Below, piece by piece: positions 15,721-23,633 of a DNA stretch of 48,239 nt. The stretch is from Solirubrobacterales bacterium (GTDB lineage: Bacteria; Actinomycetota; Thermoleophilia; Solirubrobacterales; Solirubrobacteraceae): the NCBI GenBank assembly GCA_027451345.1, contig DAIDJO010000017.1, positions 1-48,239 on the forward strand, given 5' to 3'. Numbering within the stretch: position 1 is the stretch's first letter; the number at the start of each line of letters is the position of its first letter. The notes beneath the pieces are model-generated. The model ran no database searches and was not told the DNA's origin. It saw only the letters and a program-made list of their open reading frames with translations. Position numbers and translations under genes: made by a program.

Positions 15721-15723
15721 CGG

Positions 15724-15775
15724 GCGAGCGGTGGGCCAAATCCACACCGTCGTGTGGAGTTGGCCCACCGCTCGC
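15724..15775. terminator. 52-base bidirectional hairpin between GNAT and rmlA
   Basis: GCGAGCGGTGGGCCAA (15724-15739) pairs with TTGGCCCACCGCTCGC (15760-15775); after one A-G mismatch, TCCACAC (15741-15747) pairs with GTGTGGA (15752-15758) around CGTC. This makes 23 base pairs with one mismatch, 3 bases after the GNAT stop and 40 bases after the rmlA stop on the other strand. It is the strongest terminator in the window. Confidence 0.85.
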
Positions 15776-15815
15776 GTCCCGGGTGACCGCCCGCCCGGGC
15801 CCGCCCCCGCCGGGT

Positions 15816-16547
15816 TCAGATCTCGCCCCGGCTGCGCAACTCGGCCACCGCGACGTTGGCGGCGAGCAGCTCGTCGTGCGATGTCCCGGCGTCGATCCAG
15901 TACCCGCGGAGGGTCTCGCAGCGCATCGTCCCGTCGGACACATAGATGTTGTTGAGGTCGGTGATCTCGAGCTCGCCGCGGGCGGAGGGCTCGAGCCCCT
16001 GCAGGTGCGTCCACACCCGCTCGTCGTACATGTAGATCCCGGTCTGGACCAGGTTCGACCTCGGGGCGGTCGGCTTCTCCTCGATGCCGACGACGCGCTC
16101 CCCCTCCATCTCGATCACCCCGTAGTGCTCGGGATGCTCCATCTCCACGCCGAAGATGACCGCGCCGCGCTCCTGCGCGCTGAAGCGCTCGACGGACGGG
16201 CGCAGGTCATGGGTGAAGATGTTGTCGCCGAGCAGGACGAGCATCTTCTCCTGTCCGACGAACGACTCCGCCAGCGAAACGGCCTGCGCCAGCCCGCCCG
16301 CCTCCTCCTGCAGCTCGTAGGCGAGCTGCAGCCCGAAGTCCCGTCCGGATCCGAGCAGCTGGATGAAGTGGCCCGCGTGCTCCGGGTTGGTGATCACCAG
16401 CACGTCGCGCACCCCCGCGCGGGCCATCGCCTGCAGCGGGTAGTAGATCAGCGGCTGGTCGTAGATCGGCAGCAGGTGCTTGTTCGTCACCTTCGTCAGT
16501 GGCCGCAGGCGCGTCGCCCGTCCGCCGGCCAGCACGACCCCTTTCAT
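15816..16547 (-). CDS. rmlA: Glucose-1-phosphate thymidylyltransferase
   Basis: The 243-residue product makes dTDP-glucose from dTTP and glucose 1-phosphate, the first step to dTDP-rhamnose and related sugars. Nucleotidyltransferase marks are KGVVLAGGRATRLRPLT, NKHLLPIYDQPLIYYPL, LVLLGDNIF, VEMEHPEHYGVIEM, EEKPTAPRSNLVQTGIYMYD and GYWIDAGTSHDEL. It is the short RmlA form, without the C-terminal extension of the 290-residue enterobacterial enzyme. The ATG at 16547 has AAGGGGAAT just upstream. A TAGCTT box lies about 40 bases before the start. rmlD and rmlB are 28 kb away; no rmlC is in the window. Confidence 0.92.
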   Translation of the reverse strand: MKGVVLAGGRATRLRPLTKVTNKHLLPIYDQPLIYYPLQAMARAGVRDVLVITNPEHAGHFIQLLGSGRDFGLQLAYELQEEAGGLAQAVSLAESFVGQEKMLVLLGDNIFTHDLRPSVERFSAQERGAVIFGVEMEHPEHYGVIEMEGERVVGIEEKPTAPRSNLVQTGIYMYDERVWTHLQGLEPSARGELEITDLNNIYVSDGTMRCETLRGYWIDAGTSHDELLAANVAVAELRSRGEI

Positions 16548-16625
16548 GATTCCCCTTCACGTCGTGGCCTCGTCTGCACCGGGCAAAGCTAACCGGTTTC
16601 CGGGGACCGCGCGGCGGTGGGGTGC

Positions 16626-18713
16626 TCAGACGGGGACGAGCGCCCCGATCTCGGCCGCCGCCACCCGCACGGCCTCGCGCGCCTGCGCCGGCTCGAGCAC
16701 GACGGCGTCGCCGGCCTCCTTGAGCACGTTGCGCACGAGCCAGTCGAGCCCCGCGTAGCCGAAATCGACGATCACCGACCCGTCGCTGCCCTCGCTGATC
16801 ACGCTGCGATCCTCACGGACCCAGCGGGCGCGCTCGGGCGAGATCCACACCCGCGCGCGGTTGGAGGCCGGCACCTCGCCGGTGCGCAGCCACCCGTCGA
16901 CGCCGGTCGAGAAGTCGAGCTCGGCACGGGGCGTGAACGGCACCTCGCTCACCTGGGCGGACTTGATCCGGTCGAGCCGGAAGTGCCGGACGGCGCCGCG
17001 CTCCGGGTCGTAGCTGGCCACGTACCAGCCCTCGAGGCCGTTGACGAGCTGGTAGGGCTCGACCACGCGGGTGCTGAACACCCCCTCGTTCTCCTTGAAG
17101 TACTCGAACGACAGCAGCCGGCGGGAGGAGATCGCCTCGCGCGCCTTCTGCGCGATCTCGGCGTCGTCCCCGCCGAGCGCGGCGATCTGCAGACCCTCGT
17201 GAGCGGGGTCCTCACCGAGCGCGGCGACGACCTTGCGCCGCACCGACGCGAGCGATCCCTCCGGGATGTGCTCGCCGATCAGGTCGATCGCCGCGATCAG
17301 CGCCTTGGCCTCGACCGGGAGCAGTCGCGCCGGTCGGGCGAACGCGTCTCCATAGGGCTCGGGATCGACCTCGACGGTGCCGTCGGCCAGGATCTCGGCG
17401 TAGAGCACGTAGGTGCCGGCGCCGAAGTTGACGACGTTGAGGACGGCGATGTCCTCCTGGAGCTCCTGCTCGGACAGCTTGAGGCGCTCGCGCAGGTCGG
17501 CGGCGTGGAGGGTCCGTCCGGAGCGGCCGGCGTCGATCAGGATGCTCGCCAGGGTCACCAGCCGGGCGAACCGCTCGGGCCGGATGACCGCGTCGGCGCC
17601 GAGGCCCTCGCCCCCGCCGGGCTCCTCCTCGGGAGGGACGTCCGCGTCGGCGGCGGCCGGCGCCTCCTGGTCGGCCGAGGCCGCGAGGTCCTCGGGGTCC
17701 CCGCTGTGGCGGGCGGCGAGCAGGTGCACGCGCTCGCGCAGCTCCGCCGCCAGCTCGGAGGGACCGAGGATCCGGGCGTTCTCGCCGAGGCCGAGCACCC
17801 AGGCGATCAGCTGGCGGGCGTTCGCATACGGGGTGGTGAAGATCGTTCCCGGGCCGTCGTCGGCCGGTCGCAGTTCGCCGTAGCGCCCGAAGTGACGCTC
17901 GACCTGCCAGGCGATCCGATCCGAGATCCAGATCTCAGCGCTCCCGACGGGTTCGCCGAACTGCCAGGGGATGCGGTTGCCGTACGCGCGCGGATCGAAG
18001 TCGGCCGGGCGTTGGAAGTCATGCTCGGCCTTGGTCGCGTAGCCGACCTTGCCGCGGATGCGGGAGAGCCGGAAGACGCGGATCGCGTCGCGTTCGTGCG
18101 AGCGGCCGACGACGTAGAACTGCCCGCCCTGGAACAGCAGCTGGTAGGGGTCGACCCGCCGCGGCTCGAGGGAGTCCCGCTCCATCGTGTAGTACTCGAA
18201 GACGATCGTCTTGCGGCGGAAGATGGCGGTCTCGATCTTCGCCAGCCGCTGGGAGATCTCGTGTCCGTCGGCGGCGCCGGTGATGCCGAGGGCGACCGTT
18301 CGCTGCACCGGCGAGTCCAGCGGGCTGGGACGGCCCCAGGAGATCTGCTGGAGGGCGAGGCGCAGCGGCTCGGCGTAGGCGAACTTGCCGTCGAGCAGGT
18401 GCAGCGCCGTCCACAGCGCCGCCAGCTCGTCATCGTCGAACTCGATCGGCGGCAGGTGGAAGTTCTCGGGCGGCAGCGAGTACTGCTCCTGCTCGACCTG
18501 CCCGTCCTGCGGCTTCTCGACGGAGAGCACGATGCCAAGGGCCTCGAGCTCCGAGCGGTCGGCGTAGAAGCGCCGGGCGAACGCATCCTCGTTCATCACG
18601 CTGTAGCCCTCGACGTCACGCCGGATCTCCGGCGCCGTCACCGGCCGCCGCTCGGCCATCAGATACGAGATCAGGGACAGCTGCCGGATCAGCTTCTCCG
18701 TGTCCTTGGCCAT
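16626..18713 (-). CDS. pafBC: Fused PafB-PafC WYL-domain transcription activator of the DNA-damage response
   Basis: The 695-residue product contains two copies of the same unit. Copy one: winged helix-turn-helix (residues about 5-60, KLIRQLSLISYLMAERRP), then a WYL domain (about 165-260, RRVDPYQLLFQGGQFYVVGR) and the WCX extension. After an Ala/Glu/Pro linker (about 335-375) copy two begins with RFARLVTLASILIDAGRSGR, then a WYL domain (about 540-600, STRVVEPYQLVNGLEGWYVA) and a second WCX part. In mycobacteria PafB and PafC are separate and act together as the LexA-independent activator of DNA-repair genes; fused forms are known in some actinobacteria. ATG at 18713 has GTGGAG 3 bases upstream; a GTG at 18722 is the alternative. 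No proteasome accessory gene is next to it here. Confidence 0.92.
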   Translation of the reverse strand: MAKDTEKLIRQLSLISYLMAERRPVTAPEIRRDVEGYSVMNEDAFARRFYADRSELEALGIVLSVEKPQDGQVEQEQYSLPPENFHLPPIEFDDDELAALWTALHLLDGKFAYAEPLRLALQQISWGRPSPLDSPVQRTVALGITGAADGHEISQRLAKIETAIFRRKTIVFEYYTMERDSLEPRRVDPYQLLFQGGQFYVVGRSHERDAIRVFRLSRIRGKVGYATKAEHDFQRPADFDPRAYGNRIPWQFGEPVGSAEIWISDRIAWQVERHFGRYGELRPADDGPGTIFTTPYANARQLIAWVLGLGENARILGPSELAAELRERVHLLAARHSGDPEDLAASADQEAPAAADADVPPEEEPGGGEGLGADAVIRPERFARLVTLASILIDAGRSGRTLHAADLRERLKLSEQELQEDIAVLNVVNFGAGTYVLYAEILADGTVEVDPEPYGDAFARPARLLPVEAKALIAAIDLIGEHIPEGSLASVRRKVVAALGEDPAHEGLQIAALGGDDAEIAQKAREAISSRRLLSFEYFKENEGVFSTRVVEPYQLVNGLEGWYVASYDPERGAVRHFRLDRIKSAQVSEVPFTPRAELDFSTGVDGWLRTGEVPASNRARVWISPERARWVREDRSVISEGSDGSVIVDFGYAGLDWLVRNVLKEAGDAVVLEPAQAREAVRVAAAEIGALVPV

Positions 18714-18862
18714 TGGCTCCACTTTAAACGGGGTGGCCTGAGCCGGACGCTCCCCCGGGTGGGCGGTGCCCGCAATTTGCGCTGTTCGGCGGCCGCGCCA
18801 GCGCCGGGCCGATCGCGCCGGTCGTCAACCACACGGGCCGGCGAGCGCCGGCCGGGCTCGAC

Positions 18863-19549
18863 TCAGGCTGCGAGCCGGCGGCCCTGCGGTTCGGCGCCCT
18901 CGGCGCCGAACCAGGCCACGGCGCCGATTCCGTTGTCGTAGCTCGCCCACTGCGCGCCGGCGTCGAGCGCGCGTTCGACACGGTCGAAGCTCCCGAGCTT
19001 CGAGCCGAGGTTGTCCGCCATGTGGACGAGCGTCGCCTCGCGGGTGCACGGCACCACCGGGGAGCCGTGCTCGAGCGAGCCATGATGGCTCAGGATGATG
19101 TGGAGGAGGGCCTGGGCGAGCTCGGCAGGGAAGCCCTCGATCTCGGCGATGGCGTCGCGGACGCGGGCGAAGCCGAGCGCGATCTCCCCGTGCAGCCGGC
19201 CGGCGTCGGACATCTCGATCGCGTCGCCGACCCGCCGGTAGGCGTCGAGCTTGCCGATGTCGTGCAGCAGCGCTCCCGTCAGCGCGACGTCGCGGTTCAC
19301 GCCCCCGAAGATCGCCGAGAGCGCGCTCACCGCCTGGGCGACGGTGAGGCTGTGGTCGAGCAGGCCGTGACGGTAGGCGTGGTGGTAGCGCTTGGCCGCC
19401 GGCGCGTCGCGGAAACGCATCCAGGTCGCGCCGTCATGGCCGAGCAGGCGCTCGAGCAGCGCCCCGAGGTGGGGGCTCTGGACCGTGGCGATCAGCTCGC
19501 GGAGGTCCACCTCCATCTGCTCGACGGTGCGATCGGGGCCACTTGCCAT
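18863..19549 (-). CDS. HD-domain phosphohydrolase, YhaM-like
   Basis: The 228-residue product has an HD metal-dependent phosphohydrolase domain: HHAYRHGLLDHSLTVAQAV, LTGALLHDIGKLDAYRRVG (the HD pair), IILSHHGSLEHGSP and ATLVHMADNLGSKL. These match the catalytic half of YhaM/CBF1-type 3'-5' exoribonucleases. The N-terminal OB-fold of YhaM (about 90 residues) is absent, so the substrate may be different; a nucleotide or short RNA is a guess. The ATG at 19549 has a TACCTT box 9 bases upstream and no ribosome site, so it is probably leaderless. It stands 149 bases upstream of pafBC on the same strand, which may or may not be a shared transcript. Confidence 0.85.
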   Translation of the reverse strand: MASGPDRTVEQMEVDLRELIATVQSPHLGALLERLLGHDGATWMRFRDAPAAKRYHHAYRHGLLDHSLTVAQAVSALSAIFGGVNRDVALTGALLHDIGKLDAYRRVGDAIEMSDAGRLHGEIALGFARVRDAIAEIEGFPAELAQALLHIILSHHGSLEHGSPVVPCTREATLVHMADNLGSKLGSFDRVERALDAGAQWASYDNGIGAVAWFGAEGAEPQGRRLAA

Positions 19550-19558
19550 TCGTCGCGG

Positions 19559-19564
19559 AAGGTA
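19559..19564 (-). promoter_or_regulatory. -10 box of the HD hydrolase gene (leaderless type)
   Basis: TACCTT on the minus strand lies 9 bases before the ATG at 19549, with no Shine-Dalgarno. Confidence 0.5.
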
Positions 19565-19667
19565 GTCGGGCCCGCGGACGCCACACCGCCGACGCGGCCC
19601 TGAACGGGTAGGAAGCTCTTATGTTGAAGCGCAATCAGCTCGATCCGCTATAAGCCCTGTTCAGGCC

Positions 19668-20816
19668 ATGCGCGTCGCCATTGTCACCGAGGTGTTCATG
19701 CCGGCAGTGGACGGCGTCGTCACGCGCCTGCAGCGCACCCTCGAGGAGCTCGAGCGTGCGGGCGAGGAGGCGGTGCTGATCGCGCCGGCGGGCGGGCCCT
19801 CGAGCTACGCCGGAGTTCCCGTCGTCGGCGTCCCCGAGCTGCCCATGCCGCTGTACCCCGACGGCAACGGCTACCCGCCCAAGCGGGTGGCCCTTCCGGG
19901 CCCGGCCCTGTCCCGCGCGCTGGAGGCGTTCCGGCCGGACCTCGTCCACGTCGTCAACCCCGTGCTGCTCGGCGCCGGGGCGGTCGCCATCTCGAGGCGA
20001 CGCGGCTGGCCGATCCTCGCCTCCTACCACGCGCACCTGCCGACCTACGCGCATCTCTATCGATGCGGCTGGCTGGAACCGGCGGGCTGGCGCTACATTC
20101 GCGCCCTGCACAATCTGGCCGAGGTGAACCTCTGCACCTCGCGGGCGACGCTCGAGGTGCTGAAACGCCGTGGGATCGAGCGGCTCGAGCTCTGGCCGTA
20201 CGGCATCGAGACCGAGCGCTTCCAGCCCGCGAAGGCTGACGACCGCTGGCGCTGGCGCCTGTCCGGGGGGCACCCGGAGCGGACGATCCTGCTCTACGTC
20301 GGTCGCCTGGCCAAGGAGAAGACCGTCGAACGGCTGCTCGAAGCGGTGCGCGACCAGCCCGACGTGGCGCTCGCCATCGTCGGCGACGGCCCCATGCGCC
20401 CGTGGCTCGAGCGTGTCTTCGCCGGGACCGCCACCACGTTCCTGGGCTTCCTCCACGGTGAGGATCTGGCAGGCGCCTACGCGTCAGCCGACGTGTTCGT
20501 GCTCCCCTCGGAGACGGAGACGCTCGGGCTCGTGACGCTCGAGGCGCATGCGTCCGGGCTGCCGGTGGTGGCCGCCGACAGCACGGTGGCGCGAGAGCTG
20601 ATCCGCGACGGGATCGACGGCCTGCGGTACGACCCCGCGGTCCCCGGATCGCTGCACGCCGCCGTGGAATTGCTGGCGTTGCACCCCGATCTGCGAGCAC
20701 GGATGTCGCAGGAGGCGCGGCGCGCCGTCGCCGCGGCCAGCTGGCGCCATGCGACCGAGACCCTGCGCCGCTGGTACCGGGTCGCCAGCGAATCCTCGAG
20801 CCGGTGCGCCGCCTAG
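19668..20816 (+). CDS. GT4-family glycosyltransferase (MgtA/SQD2-like)
   Basis: The 382-residue product has the two-Rossmann GT-B fold. The N-terminal half opens with MRVAIVTEVFMPAVDGVVTR and includes DLVHVVNPVLLG and ASYHAHLPTYAHLYR, typical of enzymes that glycosylate phosphatidylinositol or diacylglycerol. The C-terminal donor site shows LLYVGRLAKEKTVERLLEA, IVGDGPMRPWLE, and the EX7E-type segment PSETETLGLVTLEAHASGLP. It acts at the inner face of the membrane. A TATAAG box lies 14 bases before the ATG. The next gene overlaps its end by 13 bases. The pairing with a flippase-like protein suggests synthesis of a membrane glycolipid; the sugar and acceptor are not evident. Confidence 0.9.
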   Translation: MRVAIVTEVFMPAVDGVVTRLQRTLEELERAGEEAVLIAPAGGPSSYAGVPVVGVPELPMPLYPDGNGYPPKRVALPGPALSRALEAFRPDLVHVVNPVLLGAGAVAISRRRGWPILASYHAHLPTYAHLYRCGWLEPAGWRYIRALHNLAEVNLCTSRATLEVLKRRGIERLELWPYGIETERFQPAKADDRWRWRLSGGHPERTILLYVGRLAKEKTVERLLEAVRDQPDVALAIVGDGPMRPWLERVFAGTATTFLGFLHGEDLAGAYASADVFVLPSETETLGLVTLEAHASGLPVVAADSTVARELIRDGIDGLRYDPAVPGSLHAAVELLALHPDLRARMSQEARRAVAAASWRHATETLRRWYRVASESSSRCAA

Positions 20817-21940
20817 CCACCTGGACGCTCGCGATCGGGGTGCTGGCCACCCTGGTGATCCTCGGCCTGTCGAAGATCGACCTTCGCGAGGTGGGGCGGG
20901 CGCTCGCGCACGTGCAGCTGGGTTGGGTCGGGGTGGCCGCGCTGCTGATGGCCGGGACGTTCCTGGCTCGAGGCGAGTCCTGGTATAGCGCCATCCGGGC
21001 GGCGCTCCCCGGCGCTCCGGTGGGCCGCGCCCGCGTCACGCGCGTCCTGCTCATCGGCATGTTCGGCTCGAGCGTCGCGCCGGGCCGGCTCGGCGAGGCG
21101 GCCCGGGCGTGGCTCGTCGCGCGCCACGCCGGCGCCCGCCAGGGGACGCTCGCCATCGTCATCGGCACGCTCCTGTCGCAGACGTTCCTGAACGTGATCG
21201 GCCTGCTGATCCTGGCGGCCATCGCGCTCGCCGGAGGCGCCATCCCGGGTGCGCACGCCGGAGCGATCGCGGCCGTCGCGGTGGTTCCCGCCGTCATCCT
21301 GCTGGCGCTGATGCTCGGGCCGAGGCTGATGCGGACGTTCGCCGCCGTCGGGCGTGGCCCCCTCGGCCGGGCGGTCCTCTGGGTCAACCGGCAGCTGGGC
21401 GACGTGGCCCGTGGGCTGGCCGTCTTCGGCCGACTGCGCACAACCGCCCACTCCGCCGGCTTCCAGTTGCTCGGCTGGGCGCTGCAGACCGGCACCTGCT
21501 ACGCGGTGCTGCTCGCCTTCGGCCTGCAAGGCAGGACGGGCCTGGCCGCCGCCGCTGCCGTCCTGTTCGCCGTCAACGTGACGGCGGTGCTTCCGCTCAC
21601 GCCCTCGAACGTGGGGGTCTTCCAGGCGGCGTGCATCGGCATTCTCGTGCCCCTCGGCATCAGGTCCGGGACCGCCCTTGCCTACGGGCTCGTCCTGCAG
21701 GCGATCGAGATCGCCTGCGCAACGCTCCTCGGGCTTCCCTCGCTGCTGCGCGAGGGAATCTCGCTCAGCTACCTGCGCCAGCGCACGCCGCTGCGCGACC
21801 GGGGCGCCGAGATGCTCGGCAGCGACCCGTCGAGCGAGCCCCCGTCGGCTCCCGGCCGTGCCGGAGGGGATCCGCCGTCGTCGGACGGCCCGGTCCACGG
21901 CACGGGTCCGGCCGAGTGCGCCGCCCATCGCTCGGGGTAG
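20804..21940 (+). CDS. Lysylphosphatidylglycerol synthase-TM / UPF0104 family membrane protein
   Basis: The 378-residue product has about eight hydrophobic segments starting with LATWTLAIGVLATLVILGL and the family motifs RGESWYSAIRAALPG, GSSVAPGRLGEAARAWLV (residues about 83-102) and LPLTPSNVGVFQAACIGILV. The family includes the membrane part of MprF and proteins that move lipid-linked intermediates. The C-terminal 50 residues are hydrophilic, Pro/Ser/Gly-rich and probably disordered. It starts with GTG at 20804 inside the preceding glycosyltransferase gene (13-base overlap, other frame), so it is coupled to it. It lacks the soluble aminoacyl-transfer domain of MprF, so it is more likely a translocase or unknown-function member. 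Confidence 0.88.
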   Translation: MRRLATWTLAIGVLATLVILGLSKIDLREVGRALAHVQLGWVGVAALLMAGTFLARGESWYSAIRAALPGAPVGRARVTRVLLIGMFGSSVAPGRLGEAARAWLVARHAGARQGTLAIVIGTLLSQTFLNVIGLLILAAIALAGGAIPGAHAGAIAAVAVVPAVILLALMLGPRLMRTFAAVGRGPLGRAVLWVNRQLGDVARGLAVFGRLRTTAHSAGFQLLGWALQTGTCYAVLLAFGLQGRTGLAAAAAVLFAVNVTAVLPLTPSNVGVFQAACIGILVPLGIRSGTALAYGLVLQAIEIACATLLGLPSLLREGISLSYLRQRTPLRDRGAEMLGSDPSSEPPSAPGRAGGDPPSSDGPVHGTGPAECAAHRSG

Positions 21941-21943
21941 CAT
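21938..21943 (+). promoter_or_regulatory. -10 box of the DedA gene overlapping the upstream stop codon
   Basis: TAGCAT begins with the TAG stop of the previous gene and lies 8 bases before the GTG at 21952. This would allow leaderless transcription of the DedA gene in addition to read-through. Confidence 0.45.
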
Positions 21944-21951
21944 CGCACCAC

Positions 21952-22602
21952 GTGAGCGGCTCGACGCCTCAGCTCCCGGGGGTGCTCCACACCCTCGAGC
22001 CGACGCTCAACCACTACGGCTACCTCGCTGTCGCCGGGCTCGTGCTGCTCGAGGACTTCGGCGTGCCGGTGCCGGGGGAGACCGTCCTCATCCTCGGCGC
22101 GGTGTACGCGGGCACGGGCCGCCTCAACATCGTGCTCGTGGCCCTGCTCGGCTTCCTGGCGGCGGTCACCGGCGACAACATCGGCTTCGCCATCGGTCAC
22201 CTCGGCGGGCGCCGACTGGTCGAGCGCTACGGGCGCTACATCCTGCTGACACCGGAGCGGCTCGACCGGGCGACCGGCTTCTTCGAGCGCCGCGGTGCGA
22301 GCATCATCATCGTCGCGCGGTTCATCGAGGGGCTGCGCCAGGCCAACGGCATCATCGCCGGGACCACCGGCATGCACTGGGCCCGCTTCCTCCTCTTCAA
22401 CGCGATCGGGGCAGCCCTCTGGGTCGCGCTGTGGGCGAGCGTCGGCTACCTCTCGGGCAACCACATCACGTCGATCTACCACACCGTCACCCGCTACGAC
22501 CTGTACTTCGCGGTCGCCGTCGGCGTGGTGCTCGTCGGGCTGATCGCGCGCCGGGTGCTGCGGTCCCGCGCCGAGCGCGCCCGCCACGGGCAGCCGACCT
22601 GA
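21952..22602 (+). CDS. DedA-family membrane protein
   Basis: The 216-residue product has the DedA/SNARE-associated fold. Marks are LLEDFGVPVPGETVLILGAV near residues 32-51, the GDNIGFAIGHLGGRRLVERY segment and the conserved FFERRGASIIIVARFIEGLR followed by QANGIIAGTTGMHW, where the Arg residues and the preceding Glu are typical. Four to five membrane segments are visible. DedA proteins are undecaprenyl-phosphate or phospholipid flippases that work with proton motive force. It is the third gene of the glycosyltransferase cluster, 11 bases after the flippase-like gene, which fits a role in recycling lipid carriers. It is convergent with the epimerase gene. Confidence 0.92.
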   Translation: MSGSTPQLPGVLHTLEPTLNHYGYLAVAGLVLLEDFGVPVPGETVLILGAVYAGTGRLNIVLVALLGFLAAVTGDNIGFAIGHLGGRRLVERYGRYILLTPERLDRATGFFERRGASIIIVARFIEGLRQANGIIAGTTGMHWARFLLFNAIGAALWVALWASVGYLSGNHITSIYHTVTRYDLYFAVAVGVVLVGLIARRVLRSRAERARHGQPT

Positions 22603-22641
22603 GCCCTGAGCGGCGGTCGGCGGTGCGCGCAGCCGCCCGCG

Positions 22642-23628
22642 TCAGCGGGGACGCAGCAGGCCCTGCGCGCGCGCCCAGTCGACCGTGCGGCGGATCGTCT
22701 CCTGCGGCGCGGTGTAGCTCATGCCCAGCTCGCGCTCCGAGCGGGTGGCGTCGTAGCGGTGGCCGTGCAGCAGCGTGCGGACCATCTCTCGGCAGACCGG
22801 GGGGTGGCGCCCGCGGGCGCGGAAGGCGAGCTCCGCGGCCGTCCCGCCGAGCCCGGCCAGACGCCGTGGCAGCAGCCGCGGCGCCGCGCTGACACCGGCG
22901 ACGGAGGCGCCGAGCTCGAGCAGGTCGGTCGAGCGCATGCGGATGCCGTTCAGGACGTATCGCTCGCCCGCGCGTCCGCGCTCGGCGGCAAGGAGGTGCC
23001 CGGCCACGCAGTCCTGGATGTCGACGAGACTCACCCAGGTATCGATGAAGACCCGCAGCCGCCCGTCGAGGAACGCGATCAGGAAGCGGCCCGTGCCGCC
23101 GGCGCGGCCGGGTCCCTGGACCGACGAGGGGTTGACGCAGACGAGGTCCTGCTCGAGCTCGGTCGCCGCGGCGAGCGCCGCTCGCTCCCCGAGCGTCTTG
23201 CTCTCCTCGTAGCGGGAGAGGTACCAGCCGCGGTGCGGGCTCCACTCGTTGGCCACGGTGCCGGGCGCCTCGCCGAGCGTCGCCGCCGAGGAGGTGTGCA
23301 CCAGGCGCGGGACCTCCGCCCTGTGCGCCGCGCGCACGGCGGCGACGGCCCCGTCGACATTGGCCCGCATCATCTCGGTCGGGTCCGGCACGCAGAACGC
23401 GTTGACGCCGGCGATGTTGAAGGCGAGGTCGCACCCGCGCATCGCCGCGCTGAGCGCGTGCTCGTCCTCGATCGCACCACGGTGGACCTCGACCCCCCGC
23501 GCGGCCAGCGCCTCGGCGGCCGCATCGGAGCGAGCCAGGGCGAGCACCTCGTCACCCCGCTCGAGCAGGGCCGTGATCAGTGCGGCGCCGAGCAGGCCGT
23601 TGCCGCCGGTGACGAGGACGCGGGCGAT
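22642..23628 (-). CDS. NAD(P)-dependent epimerase/dehydratase, extended SDR; start codon not canonical
   Basis: The protein is an extended short-chain dehydrogenase resembling HpnA/dihydroflavonol-reductase types. The Rossmann motif VLVTGGNGLLGAALI begins about 7 residues after the presumed start; the catalytic YxxxK is in SRYEESKTLGE and HTSSAATLG holds the Ser. Annotated from the ATC at 23628, it has 328 residues. No ATG, GTG or TTG lies between the pgsA stop (23634-23636) and the Rossmann motif. The nearest in-frame start is a GTG about 88 bases inside pgsA, which would add some 29 odd Arg-rich residues. GAGG lies just upstream of the ATC. It is the last gene of the glycerol operon. The substrate is unknown; the end of the frame is firm, the start is not. 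Confidence 0.8.
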   Translation of the reverse strand: MARVLVTGGNGLLGAALITALLERGDEVLALARSDAAAEALAARGVEVHRGAIEDEHALSAAMRGCDLAFNIAGVNAFCVPDPTEMMRANVDGAVAAVRAAHRAEVPRLVHTSSAATLGEAPGTVANEWSPHRGWYLSRYEESKTLGERAALAAATELEQDLVCVNPSSVQGPGRAGGTGRFLIAFLDGRLRVFIDTWVSLVDIQDCVAGHLLAAERGRAGERYVLNGIRMRSTDLLELGASVAGVSAAPRLLPRRLAGLGGTAAELAFRARGRHPPVCREMVRTLLHGHRYDATRSERELGMSYTAPQETIRRTVDWARAQGLLRPR

Positions 23629-23633
23629 GGTCC

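Noticed and set aside
16617-18941. 774-codon plus-strand open frame opposite pafBC
   Set aside because: Shadow of a GC-rich gene: its residues are low-complexity Arg/Gly/Val/Asp, with no family motif, while the minus strand encodes clear HTH and WYL domains.
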